Positions 1 through 11,408 of a stretch of 64,000 nucleotides of DNA are shown in pieces; positions within the stretch are counted from its first letter, which is position 1; every line of letters starts with the position of its first letter. Source of the DNA: Oryzomonas sagensis. Its GTDB lineage: Bacteria > Desulfobacterota > Desulfuromonadia > Geobacterales > Pseudopelobacteraceae. The notes under the pieces are model-generated. The model ran no database searches, was not told where the DNA came from, and was given only the letters and a program-made list of their open reading frames with translations. The translations under genes were made by a program, and so were the position numbers. The stretch spans positions 566,361 through 630,360 of the forward strand of contig NZ_VZRA01000003.1 of assembly GCF_008802355.1 (NCBI RefSeq), given 5' to 3'.

Positions 1-382
1 GGTCCTTGGCGTCCATCAGATGGATCGGTTTCTTGCCGATCACGCCCGCCAGAGGGCCGCCAGCAGTATGGACATTGACCCGCTTGCCGGCCGTCAAGTG
101 GGCATCCACCCCGCCCACGGCAGCGAAGTAGAGGAACCCTTTGTCGTCGATGTACTTGACCTGCAGGCCGATCTCGTCGGTATGCCCCACGATCATGACC
201 CGCGGCAGGTCCTTACCCTTGCCGGAGATGCGGGCAAAGACATTGCCCATCACGTCGGTGGTCAACTCGTCGCAGTAGGGGGCGACATAGTCGCGAAAGA
301 CCCGCTGGGCCGGCTGTTCGTAGCCGGAAGGACTCGGGGCGTCGAGAAGTTTTTCCAGAAATGCCAGTGATTCTTTACGCAT
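1..382 (-). CDS. M42 family metallopeptidase, N-terminal part (cut by window edge)
   Basis: The reverse strand from an ATG at 382 reads about 127 codons without a stop to the window edge, so the C-terminal two thirds are missing. The start MRKESLAFLEKLLDAPSPSGYEQP is typical of M42 (FrvX/endoglucanase M) aminopeptidases, which are cytosolic, form dodecamers and use two metal ions. The first metal-ligand motif GHTDEIG is present near residue 67, and a second conserved stretch, GVDAH, follows near residue 88. A GAGGTG ribosome-binding site lies inside the end of the upstream radical SAM gene, whose TAA ends 3 bases before this ATG, so the two are probably co-translated. The specific substrate cannot be told from this fragment. 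Confidence 0.88.
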   Translation of the reverse strand, partial: MRKESLAFLEKLLDAPSPSGYEQPAQRVFRDYVAPYCDELTTDVMGNVFARISGKGKDLPRVMIVGHTDEIGLQVKYIDDKGFLYFAAVGGVDAHLTAGKRVNVHTAGGPLAGVIGKKPIHLMDAKD

Positions 383-385
383 GAC

Positions 386-1444
386 TTACACCTCGCTGAT
401 GTTGTAATTCAAATCTGTTACAATATTGCCTTTAAAGCATTGCCCAAAGTATTCAACCGTAACTTCTTCCAGCAAAAGCGAATCATCAGGGACAACCCTG
501 ACAGGGATGCCGGATGGCCGCAGGCGCATCAAGTTGCGCCGTTTTTGGCCGATCACGTCCGAGACCCGCGCAGGATGGCAGGTCACACTGAAAGGCGCAT
601 CGTCGGGCACAGCCGCTGCGATCTGCCGCACCAGATCAAAATACAACTCCGAACGCACCAACTGACCGAGCGCCGGGTGCCAGCAACCGGCCAGCACCGT
701 TGCGCTGTTCAACCCATCGCCGGCCTGGAGGCCGATGCGGATGACATCAATCCCATCCCGCATGGCGCGATGCAGAAGCTGCTTGCAGAGCGCAATGCCC
801 TGTTCCAAATCCAGGGGGTGGTATTCGCCCGTTTGATAACTCCGGGCCAACGGTGTCCCCGCCAGCACCACTACCGGGTAGAACCGCACAAAATCCGCCC
901 CGGCTGCGATTACCCGCTCCAGCGACCTGAACGCAGCGGCGGGAGTATCGCCCGGAAGGCCGGGCATCAACTGGGCCCCGGCAACCAGGCCCTGTTCCCT
1001 GAGGCAGCGCAGAGCAGCCTCGGATGCGGCCGCGTCATGCCCCCGGCCGCTCAGCGCCAGGACGCCGTCATCCATGGACTGCACGCCGATCTCGACGACA
1101 GTGACACCTTGGCCGGCCAGGCGGCGCGCCGTAGCGCCATCCAGACAGTCCGGCCGGGTGGAGACCCTGACCGACCGCACAACGCCGTTTTCCAGAAAGG
1201 ACTGAACAGGGGCCAGCAACTCATCCTGCACCTGTTCCGGCAGGGCGGAAAAACTGCCGCCGAAAAAGGCCACCTCCAGGGGGCGCCCGGCGGCGGAACG
1301 CTGCCAGGAACCGATGGTGGTGCTAATCTGCTGCCGGCTCGGCAGAGTGCCGCAGGAGCCGGAAATGACGCGCTGGTCACAGAATACACACGCGTGGGGG
1401 CACCCCTGGTGACTGATGAAGAAGGGAACCGTGACCGCTCTCAC
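386..1444 (-). CDS. Radical SAM protein, Elp3/HemN-like, without acetyltransferase domain
   Basis: This 352-residue protein opens with a radical SAM cluster motif, CPHACVFC, near residues 15-22, then GGSFS and the QSMDDGVL and SGRGHD stretches found in the Elp3/HemN branch. It is much shorter than tRNA-modifying Elp3 and has no C-terminal GNAT domain, so tRNA carboxymethylation should not be assumed. The start is GTG and lies one base after the rnc stop, which suggests translation coupled to rnc. The middle operon position (rnc - this gene - M42 peptidase) hints at a housekeeping role, but substrate and product are unknown. Confidence 0.85.
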   Translation of the reverse strand: MRAVTVPFFISHQGCPHACVFCDQRVISGSCGTLPSRQQISTTIGSWQRSAAGRPLEVAFFGGSFSALPEQVQDELLAPVQSFLENGVVRSVRVSTRPDCLDGATARRLAGQGVTVVEIGVQSMDDGVLALSGRGHDAAASEAALRCLREQGLVAGAQLMPGLPGDTPAAAFRSLERVIAAGADFVRFYPVVVLAGTPLARSYQTGEYHPLDLEQGIALCKQLLHRAMRDGIDVIRIGLQAGDGLNSATVLAGCWHPALGQLVRSELYFDLVRQIAAAVPDDAPFSVTCHPARVSDVIGQKRRNLMRLRPSGIPVRVVPDDSLLLEEVTVEYFGQCFKGNIVTDLNYNISEV

Positions 1445-1445
1445 G

Positions 1446-2150
1446 TCAGCGTTCCCGATTGGATGAAAGCCGTTCCAACGCCTGTGCAGCCGCGGCCTGC
1501 TGGGCTGTTTTTTTCGACCGGCCCTCGCCCTCCCCCATCACGTCCCCCCCCACCAGCAACTGAAAATGGAACAGCCGGTCGTGGGGAGGGCCGGACTCTG
1601 CGCTCAGCCGGTATTCCGGCGGCGGCAGGCTTCTGGCCGAGAGCAGTTCCTGTAACTCGCTCTTGGCATCCCGCCCGACCTCCCGGCTGTCGGGGGCGGC
1701 AAGCAGGTTGCTGAACAGGCGCGACACCAGGGCACGGGCGGCTTCCAATCCCCCATCCTGATAGACTGCGGCGATCAGGGCCTCAAGGACATCCGACAGG
1801 ATCGAGTCCTTGCTGCGGCCCGAGGTTTGCTCCTCGCCCCGCCCGAGACGAATAAAACCGCCAAGTTCAAGGGAACGGGCCAGGTTTGCCAGAGTCCCCT
1901 GCCCTGCCAGATGGGCCCGAGAACGGGAGAGGTCCCCTTCATGCCAGCCGGGGAAACGGGAATAGAGCATCTCGGCCAGCACCATGCCCAACACGGCATC
2001 GCCGAGGAATTCCAGGCGCTGATAATCGTCACCGCCCGCCTCATTGCACTCATGCTGCCAGGAAGGATGGGTCAGGGCGCGGCACGCCAGGCTGCGGTCC
2101 TTGAAAAGGTATGCAAGCCGTTCTTCCAAACGGGTGTAATCTATCGTCAC
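1446..2150 (-). CDS. rnc: Ribonuclease III
   Basis: Ribonuclease III cleaves double-stranded RNA in rRNA and mRNA maturation. The 234-residue protein has the RNase III signature RLEFLGDAVLGMV near residues 45-57, with the metal-binding Glu and Asp. It also has the second acidic pair DVLEALIAAVYQD near 120, and a C-terminal double-stranded-RNA-binding domain (AKSELQELL to KTAQQAAAAQAL). Its length is typical. The start is GTG, preceded by an AGGAGA ribosome-binding site, and a near-consensus promoter lies just upstream, divergent from tmk. Confidence 0.97.
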   Translation of the reverse strand: MTIDYTRLEERLAYLFKDRSLACRALTHPSWQHECNEAGGDDYQRLEFLGDAVLGMVLAEMLYSRFPGWHEGDLSRSRAHLAGQGTLANLARSLELGGFIRLGRGEEQTSGRSKDSILSDVLEALIAAVYQDGGLEAARALVSRLFSNLLAAPDSREVGRDAKSELQELLSARSLPPPEYRLSAESGPPHDRLFHFQLLVGGDVMGEGEGRSKKTAQQAAAAQALERLSSNRER

Positions 2151-2173
2151 TTCACTGCTCTCCTAACAGAGGA

Positions 2174-2202
2174 ACTATAGTCATGCGACCCGAGTTTGGC
2201 AA
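2174..2202 (-). promoter_or_regulatory. Sigma-70 promoter of rnc
   Basis: On the minus strand, TTGCCA (2202-2197) and TATAGT (2179-2174) are separated by exactly 17 bases. Each hexamer matches five of six consensus positions. The site lies 24 bases upstream of the rnc GTG, leaving room for a short leader with the AGGAGA ribosome-binding site. It is back to back with the tmk promoter about 60 bp away. Confidence 0.75.
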
Positions 2203-2257
2203 TAGAAAGCTATGTTATCAGACATGCGCAGTTATGCACCTATGAACAGAAATTCAG

Positions 2258-2286
2258 TTGCGAATTCGCGACAACTCGCCTATAAT
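2258..2286 (+). promoter_or_regulatory. Sigma-70 promoter of tmk-holB-ricT-metG
   Basis: TTGCGA (2258-2263), a 17-base spacer and a perfect TATAAT (2281-2286) precede tmk. The predicted transcript start near 2293 lies inside the longest possible tmk frame, which opens at 2212. This argues for the internal start at 2317/2323. Confidence 0.75.
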
Positions 2287-2322
2287 TCAGCATTTGCAGA
2301 TAAACGGCATCAAGGGATGGGC

Positions 2323-2979
2323 GTGGGCTATTTCATCACATTCGAAGGCATCGAGGGGTGCGGCAAAACCACCCAGATCAAGCTGTTGGCCGAACATCTG
2401 AGGGCAGCCGGCCGGCGTGTCACACAGACACGGGAGCCGGGCGGCTGTGCCATTGCCGACCAGATTCGCCGTATCCTACTGGACGCCGACAACCGCGCCA
2501 TGCTGCCCCACGCCGAGCTTTTACTCTACGCCGCTGCCCGTGCCCAGCATGTGGGCGAGGTCGTCAAGCCGGCCCTGGATGCGGGGGGCGTGGTGCTGTG
2601 CGACCGCTTCACCGACGCGACCATCGCCTATCAGAGCAACGGCAGGGGTATCGACCGCGAGACCGTCGACACCCTGAACACCCTGGCATGCGGAGGGGTG
2701 CGCCCCGACCTGACCCTGCTGATCGATTGCGAACCGGTTCAGGGTCTTGAGCGGGCGCGCCGCAGGATAGATGCCTCCAGCGGCCCCCGTGAGGAGCGTT
2801 TTGAGTTGGAGGCCCTGGCCTTTCACCAGCGGGTCAGGGACGGTTACCTGGCCCTGGCTGCCGGAGAGCCGCACCGTTTCCTGATTGTGAACGGCAGCGA
2901 TACGATTGAGCGGATCGCCGCCGCCATCGCCCGGCAGGTGGTCTCGCGCATGGAGGAACAGCACCATGCCGTTCGCTGA
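2323..2979 (+). CDS. tmk: Thymidylate kinase
   Basis: Phosphorylates dTMP to dTDP in the cytoplasm for DNA synthesis. The protein begins MGYFITFEGIEGCGKTTQ, with the P-loop GxxGxGKTT at the N-terminus. It has the CDRF motif (DR of the dTMP-binding site) near residue 93, and RPDLTLLID follows. The frame is open from 2212, but the family start and the promoter ending at 2286 place initiation at GTG 2323, with AAGGG upstream; ATG 2317 is the alternative. The resulting length of 218 residues is normal. It overlaps holB by 14 bases. Confidence 0.95.
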   Translation: MGYFITFEGIEGCGKTTQIKLLAEHLRAAGRRVTQTREPGGCAIADQIRRILLDADNRAMLPHAELLLYAAARAQHVGEVVKPALDAGGVVLCDRFTDATIAYQSNGRGIDRETVDTLNTLACGGVRPDLTLLIDCEPVQGLERARRRIDASSGPREERFELEALAFHQRVRDGYLALAAGEPHRFLIVNGSDTIERIAAAIARQVVSRMEEQHHAVR

Positions 2980-3940
2980 CATCATAGGGCATGAGCGGGT
3001 TGTGGAGGTATTCCGCCGCGCGCTCCGATCCGGGAAGACCTCCCACTCCTACCTGTTCGAGGGGCCGGCCGGCTGTGGCCGCAAGACGACCGCCCGCGCC
3101 CTGGTGCAGGCAATGTTCTGCACGGAGCGGGAGGACGACGCCTGCGGCGTTTGCGCCTCGTGCCGCAAGGTGGCTGCCGGTTCCCATGCCGACATCCATT
3201 ACATCGAACCGGACGGCCAGTTCATCAAGATCGAACAGGTCAGGGAGCTGCAGCGCGACTTGTCCATGCGCCCCTACGAGGCGCCGCGCAAGGCCTGCAT
3301 CATCGAGTCGGCCGAACGCTTCAACCCGTCAGCCGGCAATTCGCTGCTCAAGACCCTGGAAGAGCCGCCCGGCAATGCCATCATCATCCTGCTGACCGAG
3401 AACGCCGGCATGTTGCTGCCGACCATCCGTTCCCGCTGCCAGTTGATCCGTTTCTCGGCCCTATCCACCGAGAACGTTCGGCTGCTGCTGGAACAACACA
3501 GCATGGCTCCCGAGACGGCCGAACTGCTGGCCCCCATGTCCGGGGGGAGTATCCAGCGTGCTCAGGAGTTGGACAACGATACCCTGGGTAACCGCAAGGA
3601 GACCCTGTTGGCGCGCCTTTCCGCTCTTGACCGGAACAGGATCGCCACGATCTTCGACGCTTCCGAGGAATTGGGCACCAGCCGGGACGAGACCCTGGAA
3701 ACCCTGGATATGCTCATCTCGTTCATGCAGGACACCGCCCACCTGGCAGCCGGCAGCAATGCCATCGTCAACGCGGCTGTTCGCCCGGCGCTGGAAGGCT
3801 TTGCCGCCAAATGGCCCCTGCAGCGGACGCTGCAGATACTGGAAGATAGCATGGAAACCCGGCGGGCGGTCCAGCGCAACGCCAACAGCAAGCTCGCCCT
3901 GGACCGGCTGTTCATGCGGATCGCCGCCACGGCGTGCTAA
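2966..3940 (+). CDS. holB: DNA polymerase III delta-prime subunit
   Basis: Clamp-loader subunit that helps load the sliding clamp. The 324-residue protein has a Walker A motif GPAGCGRKTT near residue 39, a four-cysteine zinc module (C62 region to CGVCASCRK) and the LLKTLEEPPGNA sensor/SRC region (TIRSRCQ) conserved in DnaX/HolB proteins. The start is ATG 2966, with GGAGG ten bases upstream inside the tmk end. The longer frame from 2906 would overlap tmk more without family support. As in many bacteria, holB follows tmk directly. Confidence 0.93.
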   Translation: MPFADIIGHERVVEVFRRALRSGKTSHSYLFEGPAGCGRKTTARALVQAMFCTEREDDACGVCASCRKVAAGSHADIHYIEPDGQFIKIEQVRELQRDLSMRPYEAPRKACIIESAERFNPSAGNSLLKTLEEPPGNAIIILLTENAGMLLPTIRSRCQLIRFSALSTENVRLLLEQHSMAPETAELLAPMSGGSIQRAQELDNDTLGNRKETLLARLSALDRNRIATIFDASEELGTSRDETLETLDMLISFMQDTAHLAAGSNAIVNAAVRPALEGFAAKWPLQRTLQILEDSMETRRAVQRNANSKLALDRLFMRIAATAC

Positions 3941-4012
3941 ATCACAACGAATCGGTCCGGGGCGCCGGTTTATACGGCGCTCGCATCGGACGCTTGGAAT
4001 AAAGGAGATATT

Positions 4013-5140
<1,128 letters not shown>

Positions 5141-5141
5141 C

Positions 5142-6662
5142 ATGAAACCTACGTTCTACCTCACCACGCCCATATACTACGTCAACGACGTGCCCCACAT
5201 CGGCCACGCCTACACCACGGTGGCGGCCGACGTCCTGGCCCGCTACAAGCGCCTCATGGGATACGACGTCTATTTTCTGACCGGCAGCGATGAGCACGGC
5301 CAGAAGGTGGAAAAGGCCGCGACAACCGCCGGCGAAACGCCCCTGGAGCTGGCCGACCGTGTGGTGAAGCGTTTCCAGGCGCTCTGGGAGCGGTTGGGCA
5401 TCTCCAACAACGATTTCATCAGGACCACCCAGGAGCGCCACAAAAAAGGCGTGAGCCATATCTTCAAGGACCTTCTCGAAAAAGGCGACATCTACCTGGG
5501 CGAGTACGAAGACTGGTACTGCACCCCCTGCGAAACCTTCTGGACCGAAACCCAGTTGATCGACGGCCGCTGTCCCGACTGCAACCGGCCGGTGGAAAAG
5601 CTGAAGGAAGAGTCCTACTTCTTCCGCATGAGCAAGTACCAGGACCAACTCCTGGCCTATATCGACTCCCACCCCGACTTCATCCAGCCCAAGAGCAAGC
5701 GTAACGAGATCATCTCATTCGTCAAGGAGGGGCTGCGCGATCTGTCCGTGTCGCGTACCACCTTTACCTGGGGCATCCCGGTGCCGGGCAACGACAAGCA
5801 TATCGTCTACGTCTGGTTTGACGCCCTGACCAACTATATTACGGCCCTGGGCTATCCCGAAGCCACCGAAGACTACCAGCGTTTCTGGCCGGTCAACGTG
5901 CACCTGATCGGCAAGGACATCCTGCGTTTCCACGCCGTTTACTGGCCCACCTTCCTGATGGCGGCCGGTCTGCCCCTGCCGGAAAAGGTCTTTGCCCACG
6001 GCTGGTGGACCATTGAGGGCCAGAAGATGAGCAAGAGTCTGCAAAACGTGGTCGAGCCCAACATGCTGATCGACAAGTACGGCGTGGACGCGGTCAGGTA
6101 CTTCCTGCTGCGCGAGGTGCCTTTCGGCCTGGATGGCGACTTCTCCCACCCCGCCCTGGTCCAGCGGATCAACTCCGACCTGGCCAACGACCTGGGCAAC
6201 CTGCTCAGCAGGTCAACGGCCATGGCGGTCAAGTATTTCAACGGCATCCTGCCCGCCCCGGGGGAATTGAACGCAAGCGACCTGGCGCTGAAACGGCGCA
6301 CCGAAGAGATGATCGTCACCATGGAAACCTGCATGAACGACCTAGCCTTCAGCAAGGCGCTCCAGGCCATCTGGGAGGTGATCTCGGCGGGCAACAAGTA
6401 CATCGACGAATCGGCTCCCTGGACCCTGGCCAAGGACCCGGCACTCAAGGGACGGCTGGCCACGGTCATGTACTGTCTCCTGGAGTCCCAGCGCATCGTA
6501 CACATCATCCTGACGGCCTTCCTGCCGGCCACGGCGAAGAAGGCGCTTGCCAGCCTGGGATGCGGGGAGGAGAAGGAATTGGCCGGTCTGACCTGGGGCG
6601 GGCTGAAGGAGGGTACGGTGATTACCAAGACCGAAGCCCTGTTCCCGAGGATCGAAGGATAA
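5142..6662 (+). CDS. metG: Methionyl-tRNA synthetase, short form
   Basis: Charges tRNA-Met. The 506-residue class I synthetase has the HIGH-like motif PHIGHAYT near residue 21, a four-cysteine zinc knuckle (CTPCETFW with CPDC) near 126-147 and the KMSKS loop (QKMSKSLQN) near 298. The anticodon-binding helical domain follows. The C-terminal tRNA-binding (EMAP/Trbp111-like) extension found in longer MetG proteins is absent. The start is ATG 5142, one base after the ricT stop, and it closes the tmk operon. Confidence 0.97.
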   Translation: MKPTFYLTTPIYYVNDVPHIGHAYTTVAADVLARYKRLMGYDVYFLTGSDEHGQKVEKAATTAGETPLELADRVVKRFQALWERLGISNNDFIRTTQERHKKGVSHIFKDLLEKGDIYLGEYEDWYCTPCETFWTETQLIDGRCPDCNRPVEKLKEESYFFRMSKYQDQLLAYIDSHPDFIQPKSKRNEIISFVKEGLRDLSVSRTTFTWGIPVPGNDKHIVYVWFDALTNYITALGYPEATEDYQRFWPVNVHLIGKDILRFHAVYWPTFLMAAGLPLPEKVFAHGWWTIEGQKMSKSLQNVVEPNMLIDKYGVDAVRYFLLREVPFGLDGDFSHPALVQRINSDLANDLGNLLSRSTAMAVKYFNGILPAPGELNASDLALKRRTEEMIVTMETCMNDLAFSKALQAIWEVISAGNKYIDESAPWTLAKDPALKGRLATVMYCLLESQRIVHIILTAFLPATAKKALASLGCGEEKELAGLTWGGLKEGTVITKTEALFPRIEG

Positions 6663-6944
6663 ATTCGCCTCTCACGGAGGCACGAAGAGAATCCAGAATG
6701 CAGGCGGCAAGATATTTCCCAAAGAAAAAGCCCCCCTTGGACAAAGGGGGGCTTTGCTTTGTTCGCGGTGCAATCCCCCTCAGTCCTCCTTTTTCAAAGG
6801 ATGAAGACAAACAGCACCTCTGTCTCGGTTATAGTACTGAAATTTTCATGTAACCAAAGGTAGTTCCCAGGTTTACACGTTTTTCTCTGTGCCTTTGCGA
6901 GCTCTGCGAGAGACGAATTTTATCTTTAAAGATTTTTCCCGCAC
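6663..6944. repeat. Intergenic region with dispersed-repeat remnants
   Basis: This 282-base convergent gap between metG and tex contains an inverted repeat of C6/G6 type (see the terminator entry). It is followed by CCCCCTCAGTCCTCC and TTTTTCAAAGGA, a sequence type that recurs in many deltaproteobacterial genomes. Stretches like CACGGAGGCACGAAGA (about 6674) and TCTCTGTGCCTTTGCGAGC (about 6890) flank it. A related pair occurs again around 60.44 and 60.53 kb in this window. Open frames here read as SKGGFFF-type peptides, known repeat artefacts, so no gene is called. Confidence 0.5.
6727..6755 (+). terminator. Probable terminator hairpin after metG
   Basis: AAAGCCCCCC (6727-6736) pairs perfectly with GGGGGGCTTT (6746-6755) around a 9-base loop, followed by a moderately T-rich GCTTTGTT. 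It lies 65 bases beyond the metG stop in a convergent gap and could work in both directions. The sequence also belongs to a dispersed-repeat type, so it may be an inserted repeat acting as terminator. Confidence 0.5.
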
Positions 6945-9236
<2,292 letters not shown>

Positions 9237-9367
9237 ATTGCTTCCTGTTCTTTTGTGTTTTTGGGGGCGTGCATACTACAACAGCGTGCGGGAAATGGGA
9301 AGGGGGAGCATACGCAAATGGGTTACAAAAGGCGGATGACCTGTAAAATCATGGCGTCATCACAGCC

Positions 9368-10699
9368 CTACTTGTCGTAGCGCCACTTGAAGTTGACGAC
9401 CTTGCAACCGGGCATTGCCCGGCGGAAATTGTTCAAGCCTTCTTCGCTGATCTTGGTGCCGCTGCAGGTCAACCATTTCAGCCCCGGGAGGCCGGTCAGC
9501 TTATGGAGTCCCTGGTCGCCGACCGCGGTGTGGTAGATGTAGACGCGTTGCAGTTCTTCAAGCGAAGCGAGTTGGGCCAGCCCCTCCTCGCTGATGGTGG
9601 TATTGGAGAGGCACAACTCCTGAAGTCCCGTAAGGCGCGTGACATGCGGCAGGGCGCTGTCGTCGATATCGTTCAGGAACAGGGCCTGAAGATCCTCCGG
9701 CTGCATGCCGTCCAGAAAATCCAGCCCATTGCCGTCTACCCCCTTGACGTCCAGCCGCACCCCCTTGCCCAGGAACACCTCCTTGACGCCCCGCGCGCTC
9801 CCCAGCCATTGCCAGTCGCGGTAGTCCGTCGAGCCGATGTTGCGCACATAGAGCGTACCGTAGCTCTTATCGGCAGGAAAGCGGATGACCCGCGTTTTCA
9901 CATGGGGGGAATTCGATGTCTCGGCCACGGCTTCCTCACCCCGCAGTACCGAAAGCCGTTTGCGCAGGTGAGCGATATCCTCGTCCGCCTTGGCGACCAT
10001 CTCGGCCAAAAGATCGATGCCGTCGGCCTGGGCCTCGGCCACGCGCAGTTTGAAGCGATAGATGTCCGTCTGCTTCAACTCGTCGATCTGGAGGATGACG
10101 GCGTGGATATTCTGCTGGAGCCGGGCGATCTGGCGGATAACCCGCACCAGTTCCGAGGCGACGTCCTTGCCTGAAACGGTTTCGGTCCCCACCTCCCAGT
10201 CCCAGAACAGTTCTTCAAGGGACTTGCGGTCGCCCGATTCGTAAGCCTGGTTGGCAACCGCCATCAACTCCTGGCGCCGCAGGCGGTCCGCCTCGTCCGA
10301 GGCCAGGTCGGGATGCACCGCCTTGGCGACCCCGCGATAGAGCGACTTGATGCTCATGGAAGAGGTGTCGGGCGGTCCCTCCTCCTCATCGTCCAAGAGG
10401 TCGGTCGTGCGCTGAAAATGGCTGAACGTCTGTTCGTCCGGCGGCTGTTCCTGGCGGGGGGACGCCTTTTCCGTGCCGAGGATGCCGTTCAGCTGCCATT
10501 CCAGCTCTTCCAGCACGGTGATCCGACCGCCCACGGTATCCTCGTAGAGCTGCTCAAAGGTGCGGATCTCGGCCTTGAGGCCGGAAAACATCCGTTCCCA
10601 GTCGTTCAGTTCCAGTTGATAGCGTTTTGCTTCACGCTGTTTGCGTTCAAGTTCGACCTCTTCCGGGGTCTTCAAACGATTATGGAAGGGGGGTGTCAT
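9368..10699 (-). CDS. Coiled-coil / J-domain-like / leucine-rich-repeat protein
   Basis: A 443-residue cytoplasmic protein with three visible parts. Residues 10-75 are charged and coiled-coil-like. Residues 116-165 resemble a J domain, with the HPD tripeptide at 129-131 in AKAVHPDLAS, followed by an Asp/Arg-rich helix. A second coiled coil spans 180-250. The last 110 residues contain leucine-rich-repeat-like units (LTGLQELCLSNTTISEEGLAQL, then two more). It has no signal peptide or membrane segment. The start overlaps the hda-like stop by ATGA, so it is coupled to ruvB-hda. A co-chaperone recruiting a partner through the repeats is an inference. Confidence 0.7.
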   Translation of the reverse strand: MTPPFHNRLKTPEEVELERKQREAKRYQLELNDWERMFSGLKAEIRTFEQLYEDTVGGRITVLEELEWQLNGILGTEKASPRQEQPPDEQTFSHFQRTTDLLDDEEEGPPDTSSMSIKSLYRGVAKAVHPDLASDEADRLRRQELMAVANQAYESGDRKSLEELFWDWEVGTETVSGKDVASELVRVIRQIARLQQNIHAVILQIDELKQTDIYRFKLRVAEAQADGIDLLAEMVAKADEDIAHLRKRLSVLRGEEAVAETSNSPHVKTRVIRFPADKSYGTLYVRNIGSTDYRDWQWLGSARGVKEVFLGKGVRLDVKGVDGNGLDFLDGMQPEDLQALFLNDIDDSALPHVTRLTGLQELCLSNTTISEEGLAQLASLEELQRVYIYHTAVGDQGLHKLTGLPGLKWLTCSGTKISEEGLNNFRRAMPGCKVVNFKWRYDK

Positions 10700-11406
10700 G
10701 GGGGCGTCCCCCGGCTCACCATCTGTTCACGGGATTGACGTGCCAGCGGCAAGGTGATGCGACGCTGTTCGGCCATGGAAAGACGGAACAGCGCCTCAAA
10801 GGTCTCGATCAGGGCGCCGACCTCGCGGCTGGCGGTCATCAGGATATAATCGACCACATCGTCCGGCACCCGCACCTGGCGGTCATCGGCGATTTTTTTC
10901 AGGATCATGCGCCGGGAGTGGTCGTCGGAGGCATCCACGCGGGCAACCAGACCCCACAAAAGGCGCGAGATCAGGTGGTCGTCCAGGTGGGGCAGTTCCC
11001 GCGGCGGCAGGAGACCGGCCAGGACAACCTTCCGGCCGCTGGCGTAGAAATCGTTGAACACCTGCCACAAGGCGGCCCGCAGGGAGGCTTCGTCAGGCAG
11101 CAGGTGCAGGTCGTCCACCACCAGGGCCGAGGCTCCGTTGAAGTGTGCGATCAGGTCCTGGGCGGAAAAGCGGTCGCGGCACGACAGGTAGCAGGCGGTT
11201 TCAGCGGGACAGAGGGAATGGGCGATGGATTGAAGAAGATGCGTCTTGCCGGAACCGGCCGGACCGTGCAGATAAAGCAGATTTTCGGCATCGGAGGTGT
11301 CGGCTATGCGCCGGGCGAACTGGAGCGCCGCGGCATTGCCGTCACAGACGACGAAGCTGTCGAAGCTGTATGCGGGTGTTATGGGAAAATCGAAAAACTG
11401 CTGCAT
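10696..11406 (-). CDS. hda: Hda/DnaA-family AAA+ ATPase
   Basis: The 236-residue protein resembles the AAA+ domain of DnaA and Hda. It has Walker A GPAGSGKTHLL near residue 49, Walker B ALVVDDLHLL near 96, sensor I, and an R-finger/sensor II region ending SREVGALIETFEALF. The DNA-binding domain IV of DnaA is missing, which gives Hda architecture. Hda in E. coli works with the sliding clamp to inactivate DnaA-ATP. The N-terminus MQQFFDFPITP contains a QxxF-like clamp-binding motif, as in Hda. It lies 2 bases after ruvB. Confidence 0.85.
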   Translation of the reverse strand: MQQFFDFPITPAYSFDSFVVCDGNAAALQFARRIADTSDAENLLYLHGPAGSGKTHLLQSIAHSLCPAETACYLSCRDRFSAQDLIAHFNGASALVVDDLHLLPDEASLRAALWQVFNDFYASGRKVVLAGLLPPRELPHLDDHLISRLLWGLVARVDASDDHSRRMILKKIADDRQVRVPDDVVDYILMTASREVGALIETFEALFRLSMAEQRRITLPLARQSREQMVSRGTPP

Positions 11407-11408
11407 GG

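Noticed and set aside
440-1714. 424-residue plus-strand frame opposite the radical SAM and rnc genes
   Set aside because: It is antisense to two well-supported genes, low in complexity with many Pro/Arg/Gly residues, and matches no family; a GC-rich shadow frame.
2212-2322. Upstream extension of tmk
   Set aside because: It would begin before the TTGCGA/TATAAT promoter, so it is not transcribed from it, and it lies outside the family alignment.
6622-6810. 62-residue frame with SKGGFFFGK
   Set aside because: This peptide type comes from dispersed repeats and is a known spurious annotation.
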